From Planctomycetota bacterium (GTDB lineage Bacteria > Planctomycetota > UBA8742 > UBA2392), in assembly GCA_020845475.1 (NCBI GenBank), contig JADLFN010000016.1:62001-126000 (forward strand): a stretch of 64,000 nt of DNA. Reading direction: 5' to 3'. The position numbers were made by a program, and so were the translations under genes. The notes beneath the pieces are model-generated. The model saw only the letters and a list, made by a program, of their open reading frames with translations, was not told the origin of the DNA and searched no databases. Shown here piece after piece: positions 53,253 to 59,814 of the stretch. Numbering within the stretch: the first letter of the stretch is position 1; the number at the start of each line of letters is the position of its first letter.

Positions 53253-55352
53253 ATGAACCCTGATCAGTCGTCAACGTCGATTCACCTGTGCGGCCATTGC
53301 GGCCTGCCGGTGGCGGCGTCGGGCCATCAGGGCGAGGTTGCGGGCGTTTGGCAGCGCTTCTGCTGCTACGGCTGCTATCTGTGCCAGCGCATCATCGGCG
53401 AAAGGGGCGAGGCCGGGCTGACCAGTTGGCTTCTGGCGCAACTGGGTCTTTCATGGTTCTTCGCCATGGACATCATGATGATCGCCGTGGCCCGCTACAC
53501 CGGCGGCTTTGAGGGCGTTGATCCTTCCACGGTGCGCTTCTTTGAATGGACGGAGTTCGGCCTCGCCACGCCGATTGTGTTCATGCTCGGCGTGCCCTAC
53601 CTGTGGCGCTCGTTCAAGAGCCTTTCGCGCGGCAGCGTCAACGCTGACGTGCTGATCGCGCTGGGCGCCATTGCCAGCTATGCGTTTTCAACCTGGCAAT
53701 TGCTCACTCAGGACAACCCGATTCTCTACTACGACAGCGGCACGATGATCCTCGTGTTCGTGAATTTCGGCCGCTACATCGAAGCCGCGGCGCGGCGCCG
53801 CACGGCCAGCGGCATCCGCGAGCTATCGGCCGCCGAGCTGGGCAAAGCGCGGCGCAGGAGTGCCGGCGCGATCACCGAAGTGGCGGCGAGCGAGCTTGCC
53901 GTGGGCGACGAAATCGTGCTCGAGCCCGGCGCCACGCTGCCCGCCGATGGCGTGATCACGCGCGGGCATTCGCAAATCCCCGAGGCGCTGATCACCGGCG
54001 AAGAGCGCCCCGTGCCCAAAAACGTGGGCGACAGCGTGCTCGCGGGCACCGTCAACGGCGACACCGAACTTGAGGTGCGCGTGACGGCTGTGGGCACGGA
54101 CACGGTGCGCTCGCGCATCGTGCAGCTCACCAAGCAGGCGTTGCTGCACCGCACGGCCTTTGAAAGCGCCGTCGATAGAGTCTCGCGCGCGTTTGTTCCG
54201 CTCGTAATCGTGCTGGCCATTGCCTCCGCCGCGTGGTGGATCTGGCGCGGCGATGCTGGCCAAGGTGCGCTTGTGGCGCTTTCCATTTTGGTCGTGGCCT
54301 GCCCGTGCGCGCTGGGGCTCGCTGTACCCATGGCAAGCGCGCTGGCGCTGGGCCGCGCGGCGGAGCTGGGCATCTTGATCCGCGACGGCAGCGTTCTGGA
54401 AAACCTCGCACGCGTGCGCCGCGTGCTCTTCGACAAAACCGGCACGCTCACACAGGGCGCGCCCAGTGTCACGCGCATAGATGCCGAAGCAGGACTTGAC
54501 GCGTCAAGAGTACTGGCGCTGGCCGCCGCCGTGGAAAGCAAGAGCGAACACTGGCTGGGCAAGGCGATTGTGCGCAGGGCGGGCGTGGCCGGCGCCGTCA
54601 CGGATTTCCGGGCGTTCCCCGGCCGGGGCGTTGAAGGCCGCGTCGAGGGCAAGCTGGTGCGCGTGGGCAGCGCCGAATTCTGCGCAGCGCCGCCGTTTGC
54701 GTCGCCTCTGGAGGGCGCCACGGAAGTCTGCGTCAGCGAAGACGGCGCGTTGCAGGGCCGCATCTGGCTCGATGACGCGCTCAAAGTGGGCGCGCGCGCG
54801 GCCGTGGGTGAACTCCTTGAGCTGGGCCTGGGCGTGCACTTGGTTACGGGTGATGGCGAGCAAGCGGCGCGGCGCGTGGCGCGCGAGGCGGGCATCCGCG
54901 AACTCCAATTCCGCCAGACGCCGCAGGACAAGCTCAAACTCGTGGAGAGCCTTGGCGCGGATAAAGTCGCCATGACCGGCGACGGCCTCAACGACGGCCC
55001 GGCGCTGATGGCCGCGGGCGTGGGCATCACGTTTGCCGAGGCCACGGGGCTGGCGCGCATCGCATCGGGCCTGACGCTGATCGGCCAGGACCTCTCGCGC
55101 CTGCCGCTGGCCATACGCCTGGCGCGCCGCACGCTCATCATCATGTGGCTCAACTTGTTCTGGGCTTTTTCATATAATGCGATCGCTGTGGCGCTGGCGG
55201 TGGCGGGGCAACTTGCCCCCTGGCACGCGGCTTTGGCCATGCTGATTTCGAGCCTGTTCGTGATCGGAAACTCGTGGCGCTTGAGGGATTTCGGGCGTAA
55301 CGTCGCACCCCATTCAGGGCGCGCCGTTTCGCCCAGGGAAGCAGTGGCCTGA
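53253..55352 (+). CDS. ccoI: Copper-transporting P1B-type ATPase for cbb3 assembly
   Basis: A 699-residue transporter with the CcoI-type N-terminus: CGHCGLPV (C13, C16) and RFCCYGCYLCQ (C37, C38, C41, C44), eight membrane helices with the CPC motif in VACPCALGLAVP, DKTGTLTQG (phosphorylated Asp), and GDGLNDGPALMAAG. It pumps copper for oxidase assembly. The ATG 53253 is used; reading from 53184 would translate the hairpin repeat. One TTGACGCGTCAA palindrome lies in its nucleotide-binding part (54496-54507). Confidence 0.93.
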   Translation: MNPDQSSTSIHLCGHCGLPVAASGHQGEVAGVWQRFCCYGCYLCQRIIGERGEAGLTSWLLAQLGLSWFFAMDIMMIAVARYTGGFEGVDPSTVRFFEWTEFGLATPIVFMLGVPYLWRSFKSLSRGSVNADVLIALGAIASYAFSTWQLLTQDNPILYYDSGTMILVFVNFGRYIEAAARRRTASGIRELSAAELGKARRRSAGAITEVAASELAVGDEIVLEPGATLPADGVITRGHSQIPEALITGEERPVPKNVGDSVLAGTVNGDTELEVRVTAVGTDTVRSRIVQLTKQALLHRTAFESAVDRVSRAFVPLVIVLAIASAAWWIWRGDAGQGALVALSILVVACPCALGLAVPMASALALGRAAELGILIRDGSVLENLARVRRVLFDKTGTLTQGAPSVTRIDAEAGLDASRVLALAAAVESKSEHWLGKAIVRRAGVAGAVTDFRAFPGRGVEGRVEGKLVRVGSAEFCAAPPFASPLEGATEVCVSEDGALQGRIWLDDALKVGARAAVGELLELGLGVHLVTGDGEQAARRVAREAGIRELQFRQTPQDKLKLVESLGADKVAMTGDGLNDGPALMAAGVGITFAEATGLARIASGLTLIGQDLSRLPLAIRLARRTLIIMWLNLFWAFSYNAIAVALAVAGQLAPWHAALAMLISSLFVIGNSWRLRDFGRNVAPHSGRAVSPREAVA

Positions 55353-55353
55353 C

Positions 55354-55560
55354 ATGCTTGCGATAACTGTCAGCATCAGCATCGTGGTCATCCTGTTCAT
55401 CGTTTCGGCGATGGCGGGTGTTGCCGCGTGGTTTATTTTTGTATGGGCCATCAAAGACAAACAGTTTGAAGATATCGAGGACGTCGCCGAGCGCGTGACC
55501 GAACTGGACGCCCACGACGCCTATGAAGTGAAACCGCAGAATTCCGGGGCCAAAACATGA
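55354..55560 (+). CDS. ccoS: cbb3 oxidase maturation protein CcoS
   Basis: A 68-residue one-helix protein (about residues 5-27) with the CcoS pattern WAIKDKQFEDIEDVAERV after the helix. It is needed for haem and copper insertion into CcoN. It begins one base after the ccoI stop and overlaps the next gene by four bases (ATGA). Confidence 0.9.
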   Translation: MLAITVSISIVVILFIVSAMAGVAAWFIFVWAIKDKQFEDIEDVAERVTELDAHDAYEVKPQNSGAKT

Positions 55561-56111
55561 GCCAAGCCGCCACCCACGATCACACTGAGCAACACGCGCA
55601 CGATGAGCACCTCGAGGTATGGCCCGACGCGGGCATCACCGAAACGGCCAAGCCGCTTCCGTGGTGGCTGTTGCTTGTCGCGATCGGCTTCACGCTGGGC
55701 ATGCTCAATGCCTACTGGAACCAGTTCGTCGAGCACGCTGTGGAGTATCCCAAGTTCGGTGCGGGTTACCTGCACCTCACCGAGGAACAGCAATATCCCG
55801 GCAAGATCAACCCCACCATCACCACCCAGGGCACGGTCACGTTCTTCACCGGAAAAGAAGGTGCGTTGATGCTTGAAGCTTCGGGCGGGCGCGGCGGCAA
55901 ACTCTGGAGCATCAGCGAAGGCGAACTGCCCCCCGGCGTCGTGCTGCGCGACACCGGTGAATCCGCCTCACCCGAAGGCGCGGCTACCACTTCCGGCATG
56001 GCGCTGATCGGCACGCCGGCCAAAGCCGGCGATTACACCGTGACGGTGCGCTGCGATTCAGGCATGGGTTATGCCGTAAAGCAGATTATGATCACGGTTG
56101 AAGACAAGTAG
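55557..56111 (+). CDS. Membrane-anchored Ig-like domain protein of the cbb3 locus
   Basis: A 184-residue protein: His/Asp-rich head (THDHTEQHAHDEHLEVW), one membrane helix (about residues 35-52), then a periplasmic domain resembling a putative Ig domain (GELPPGVVLRDTG ... LIGTPAKAGDYTVTVRCD). It occupies the place where CcoH/FixH-like assembly factors are often found, but its domain differs. The His-rich head could bind metal. Function unknown; translationally coupled to ccoS. Confidence 0.7.
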   Translation: MSQAATHDHTEQHAHDEHLEVWPDAGITETAKPLPWWLLLVAIGFTLGMLNAYWNQFVEHAVEYPKFGAGYLHLTEEQQYPGKINPTITTQGTVTFFTGKEGALMLEASGGRGGKLWSISEGELPPGVVLRDTGESASPEGAATTSGMALIGTPAKAGDYTVTVRCDSGMGYAVKQIMITVEDK

Positions 56112-56125
56112 CGCTGCAATTTCGG

Positions 56126-56155
56126 GGGCCGGGCGAATTGCCCCGGCCCTTTTTT
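56126..56155 (+). terminator. Rho-independent terminator of the bc-cbb3 locus
   Basis: GGGCCGGG (56126-56133) pairs with CCCGGCCC (56142-56149), followed by six Ts. It closes the 17-kb locus 15 bases after the last stop. Confidence 0.9.
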
Positions 56156-56167
56156 CGTTGAGAGAGC

Positions 56168-57136
56168 ATGACCAAGCCGCGCTTTGATCCCGCTGACGTG
56201 CCGGACTTTCCAAAAGGCGACAAGCCTGACCCGGCCGCTTCGTACATTGATGTGGGCGAGGACGAATCGGACGATGACTTTCCCGTGGATCCACTGACGG
56301 GCCGGCGCGCCGAGCCCGAGGCTCCGCAAGAAGCGCCGCGCGCCGAGCAGCCCAGGTCAACGCGGCCGCCATGGTGGCTGGTGGGATTCACGCTGCTGAT
56401 TCCGGTGGCGGTTTTCTTTGTGTGGTACATGAACTGGATGGGCCGGCCGCTTTCCGTGGGCACGATCAACGAGTACCTCACGAGCAGCAACGACAAAGAT
56501 GTCGCCCACGCGCTGGTGCAGATTGCCAAGCAATCGCAGGACGCCTCAGAGGAGGCGGCGGGCGCGCAGCGGCGCATTGACGCGCGCTATAAAGATGCGC
56601 GCGAGGCGATCAAACGCGACAAGAGCGGACAGGAGCAGCAGACAGCGCTCAAGCAGCTCGACGACGACTACCGCCAATCGCTCAAGAAAATCGAGGCCGA
56701 GTACCGCCGCACCTACGACGATCTCGAGCTTACTTTCGAAGGCGTGCTCAACTTCGTGCGCAACAGCAAAAGCCGCCCGCCCGCGCTGATCGAAGCAGCG
56801 TGCGGCGCGCTTTCGGCGATGAACAAGAGTGATCGCTACCGCGAGAAAGCGCGCGCCGAGTTGCGCGGCCTGTTGCGCAGCGAGAACAAGGTCGTGCGCC
56901 GTGCCGCCGCGTGCAACCTGGCCAATTTCTCCGACGACCTCGGCCGCGACGTCATCCTGGAAATGCTCGACGACCCTGACGCCAACGCGCGCGCCAACGC
57001 CGCGATTGCGCTCTCGCGCGTGGGCAGGCAAAGCGACGCCGAGCGCCTCAAGAAACTCTCCGAGAGCGACCCCGACCCCAAGGTGCGCGAGTTCGCCTAC
57101 CAGGGCCACTCGGCACTCAGCGGAAAAGTCGATTAA
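56168..57136 (+). CDS. Membrane protein with HEAT-like repeats
   Basis: A 322-residue protein: acidic N-terminus, one helix (about residues 70-90), a long coiled coil (about 115-200, ARYKDAREAIKRDKSGQEQQ), then helical HEAT repeats (about 205-320, VRRAAACNLANFSDDLGRDV and DANARANAAIALSRVG). It looks like a scaffold on the cytoplasmic side. The start is the ATG at 56168 with GAGAGAG before it. Confidence 0.7.
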   Translation: MTKPRFDPADVPDFPKGDKPDPAASYIDVGEDESDDDFPVDPLTGRRAEPEAPQEAPRAEQPRSTRPPWWLVGFTLLIPVAVFFVWYMNWMGRPLSVGTINEYLTSSNDKDVAHALVQIAKQSQDASEEAAGAQRRIDARYKDAREAIKRDKSGQEQQTALKQLDDDYRQSLKKIEAEYRRTYDDLELTFEGVLNFVRNSKSRPPALIEAACGALSAMNKSDRYREKARAELRGLLRSENKVVRRAAACNLANFSDDLGRDVILEMLDDPDANARANAAIALSRVGRQSDAERLKKLSESDPDPKVREFAYQGHSALSGKVD

Positions 57137-57147
57137 CGGACGCGGCT

Positions 57148-58164
57148 ATGGCGCCCATTCTGCGAAGCGGCATTGCCCTGCGCTGTCCTCGCTGCAAAGC
57201 CGCACCCCTGTCCGAGTGTGAACGAAAGCTGGAGTGCGCCTGCGGCTATACCAACCAAGCAGACGCTGCGGGCGTGTTTGATCTGGCGTTTGCGCTGCAG
57301 GCCCAAGCCGCGCGCCAGCGCGAGACTTATGATCAGCGCCTGGCCGGGCAAGACTCCAACTCTGACCCGTGGCACTGCTTCACGACTTTTGAGGGCCTCA
57401 AGAAAACACGCGCATTGAGGAAGTTGCGGCTGAACGCGGGCGAGACCTTCCTTGAAATCGGCTGTGCGTCCGGGCCCGTGCTGGCTTCGCTTTGCGCCAA
57501 TACCGGCGCGCGCGGCTATGGCATCGACATTTCACCGGAGAGCGTGGCGAGGCAACTGGCGCGGCGCGGTCAAGCGAGCTACGACGCGATTTGTGCACCC
57601 GCCGATGAACTGCCCTTTGCGGATGCGTCGTTCGATGCTGTGCTAAGCCTGGATGTGCTCGAACACCTGGCGCAGCCCGAGGTGTTTATGGCCGAGATCG
57701 CGCGCGTGCTCAAACCCGGCGGGCGCGCGCTGGTGAAAGGCAATGTCAGCGACATCGGGCTGACCTTTGACTGGCTGCAAAGCAAGCTGCGGCCCGCAAA
57801 GTGGCGCGCGAGCCAGACGGAGCTTGGCCATTTCCCAGAGAATTTCCGCAGCAAGGCCGAGCACGCCAAAGCCGCGCGCGCAGCCGGATTGATAGTCAAG
57901 CACATGTTCGGCAGCGACGTGTTCTGGGAGAACATCGCCGATTACGTGATTCTGCCGCGGCTGTACGCGCCGTTCATGCGCAAGTCCGGTGAGGCTGGCC
58001 CCGCCGGTGATGCAGCCGTCACCCTGCGCGTACCCATTGACATGCCGCACAGGCTCGTGCGGTTGATGCTGCGCGTTGGCGAATGGATGTTGTGGCCGGA
58101 GTGGGTGCTGGGCCGGCTCGGAATCGGCGCGACGGCTTATTTCGAGTTTGAAAAGCCTGTTTGA
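57148..58164 (+). CDS. SAM-dependent methyltransferase with N-terminal zinc ribbon
   Basis: A 338-residue protein. An N-terminal metal-binding knuckle (CPRCK and CACG, Cys 13, 16, 30, 32) is followed by a class I fold: FLEIGCASGPVLASL (about residues 98-112), YGIDISPESV and DAVLSLDVLEHLAQPEVFM. The C-terminal 130 residues are like those of UbiE/COQ5-type lipid or small-molecule enzymes with an amphipathic end. Substrate not known. Confidence 0.85.
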   Translation: MAPILRSGIALRCPRCKAAPLSECERKLECACGYTNQADAAGVFDLAFALQAQAARQRETYDQRLAGQDSNSDPWHCFTTFEGLKKTRALRKLRLNAGETFLEIGCASGPVLASLCANTGARGYGIDISPESVARQLARRGQASYDAICAPADELPFADASFDAVLSLDVLEHLAQPEVFMAEIARVLKPGGRALVKGNVSDIGLTFDWLQSKLRPAKWRASQTELGHFPENFRSKAEHAKAARAAGLIVKHMFGSDVFWENIADYVILPRLYAPFMRKSGEAGPAGDAAVTLRVPIDMPHRLVRLMLRVGEWMLWPEWVLGRLGIGATAYFEFEKPV

Positions 58165-58189
58165 ACGCCGATAACGCCGGCTGAGGCTT

Positions 58190-58981
58190 CTACTTGTTTT
58201 CGCGCTCGCGCACGACGCCGCGGTCGGATTCGCGGAAGAACTTCACCCAGTGAACCGCCTGTTCGCAATCCTTGAACTCGGTCTCGAGCTGCGTGAGCGC
58301 TTTTTCGTAGGGCACGTCGCTGCGGAAAAGAACCTTGTAGGCCGCACGCACGCGCTTGATCTGCTCTTTCGAAACGCCGTTGCGCTCAAGCCCGATCAGG
58401 TTCAGGCCGAACACCGCGCAGCCCCAGCCGCCGACGCGGCAATACGGGGGAATGTCCAGGCTGGTCACGCTGCCGCCGGAGATCATGGCCATTTTGCCCA
58501 CACGGCAGAACTGGTGGATCGCCACGGTGCCGCCGAACACGACTTTGTCCTCGACGCGCACATGGCCGGCGAGTTGAACTGCGTTGGCGGCGATGATGCG
58601 ATCGCCCAGCACGCAGTCATGGCCAACATGGCAATAGGCCATGAGAAACGAGTTGTTGCCGATGCGCGTGGTCTGGTCCGGGTTTTTCGTGGTGCCGCGC
58701 GAAAGCTGCACGTAATCGCCGAAAAAGTTCTCGTTGCCGATCACGAGTTTCGTCGGGTCGCCCTTGTAGCCCAGGTCCTGGGGCGGCGCGCCGAAACTGC
58801 AGAAATTCGAGATGCGGTTTTTCTCGCCGATTTCGGTCGGGCCCGCGATCACGCAATGGTGGCCAATGCTCGTGCCCGCGCCGATTTTTACGCCGGCTTC
58901 GATAATCGAGTAGGCGCCGACGGAAACGTCGGGCGCGAGCTGCGCGCTCTTATCAATGATCGCGGTAGAGTGAATGGGCAT
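58190..58981 (-). CDS. lpxA: UDP-N-acetylglucosamine O-acyltransferase LpxA
   Basis: A 263-residue left-handed beta-helix enzyme, the first step of lipid A synthesis. The hexapeptide repeats and HSTAIIDKSAQLAPDVSVGA start are clear; catalytic histidine lies in LMAYCHVGHDCVLGD; the C-terminal helical part follows LNLIGLERNGVS. The ATG at 58981 is taken; the TTG nine bases earlier belongs to the repeat next door. No ribosome-binding site is seen, since the upstream 60 bases are an A/T-rich repeat. Confidence 0.93.
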   Translation of the reverse strand: MPIHSTAIIDKSAQLAPDVSVGAYSIIEAGVKIGAGTSIGHHCVIAGPTEIGEKNRISNFCSFGAPPQDLGYKGDPTKLVIGNENFFGDYVQLSRGTTKNPDQTTRIGNNSFLMAYCHVGHDCVLGDRIIAANAVQLAGHVRVEDKVVFGGTVAIHQFCRVGKMAMISGGSVTSLDIPPYCRVGGWGCAVFGLNLIGLERNGVSKEQIKRVRAAYKVLFRSDVPYEKALTQLETEFKDCEQAVHWVKFFRESDRGVVRERENK

Positions 58982-59069
58982 GGAATTCAAAATTCAAAAT
59001 TCAAAATTCAAAATTCAAAATCGGTCAGCAAGCCCCACCCATTTTGAATTTTGCATTTTGAATTTTGAA
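58982..59069. repeat. Long intergenic hairpin, 'AAAATTCAAAATTCAA' vocabulary
   Basis: Left arm 58982-59021 is a near-perfect tandem of AAAATTC; right arm 59041-59069 is TTTTGAATTTTGCATTTTGA and on. It abuts the lpxA start directly. Confidence 0.92.
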
Positions 59070-59075
59070 CTGTAG

Positions 59076-59699
59076 TTAGCGCCGTTGCAGGATGGAAATA
59101 ATCGCCGTGAGCTGCGTCTTTTGCATCTCAAGCTGCTCTTTGATGGAGGTGATGTCAGCCGCGCTGCCGCCGCCGTCTCCTCCGCCGCCGCCCACGAAGT
59201 TTTCGCCAATCGCGCGCAGCAACTCCTGCAGCTCGCCATACCAGCGCGCCTCGGGCATGCTGGTGACCAATTTTTCCGCGAGTTCGCGGTTGGCCTTGCT
59301 CGAAGCGCTCATGTGCTTGAGCGCCTGATCCACCATTTCCACGGCGCCGTCGTCAAAGCCGACCTTGCTGCCCTTCTCGCGGATCTTGCGGATTTCGCCC
59401 GTGAGGTCCTTGATGCCGTCGCGGATGTCGCCCAGGATGTTGCGCACGGGCGTGAGATCAACATTCACTGTCACCGGCCCGCCGCCTCCGCCGCTGTAGC
59501 CGCCCCCTGAAGCCACGGGCGCCGAACGCTGCGAAACCGGCGCCGGCGCGGCTTCGGTGGCGGTGCTTGAACTCTGCGTTTCCTCGCGTTCTTCATCGCC
59601 GCCCTCAGCGGGTGCGGGGCCGCGCGACTCCTCGACGTTCTTGGGAGTTGCGGTCTTCATACGTTTGGAGAGGTTTGCGAGCTTTGCGAGGTCAGCCAT
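59076..59699 (-). CDS. Hypothetical helical protein, partner candidate of the actin-like protein
   Basis: A 207-residue protein: basic helical start (MADLAKLANLSKRMKTATPK), an acidic Ser/Glu-rich stretch, a Gly-rich linker (GGGYSGGGGGPV), a helical core (VRNILGDIRDGIKDLTGEIR) and a second Gly-rich linker (FVGGGGGDGGG) before a final coiled coil (ITSIKEQLEMQKTQL). GGAAG lies seven bases before the ATG at 59699. It is the next gene after the actin-like gene on the same strand, with a terminator-like hairpin between. Function unknown. Confidence 0.6.
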   Translation of the reverse strand: MADLAKLANLSKRMKTATPKNVEESRGPAPAEGGDEEREETQSSSTATEAAPAPVSQRSAPVASGGGYSGGGGGPVTVNVDLTPVRNILGDIRDGIKDLTGEIRKIREKGSKVGFDDGAVEMVDQALKHMSASSKANRELAEKLVTSMPEARWYGELQELLRAIGENFVGGGGGDGGGSAADITSIKEQLEMQKTQLTAIISILQRR

Positions 59700-59760
59700 C
59701 TCGATCTTCCTTGGGCGAAACAACGCCCGGATGCCCGGCATCAATTGCCGCCGGAAAAGC

Positions 59761-59789
59761 TGCGACCGGCCTGAAGGCGGCCGGTCGCA
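59761..59789 (-). terminator. Terminator hairpin downstream of the actin-like gene
   Basis: A perfect 11-base-pair stem (TGCGACCGGCC with its complement, 7-base loop). On the minus strand it is followed by GCTTTTCC. It lies 25 bases beyond the actin-like gene stop. Confidence 0.75.
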
Positions 59790-59814
59790 AGGCTCTGAAT
59801 CAGGTGTGAAGATT

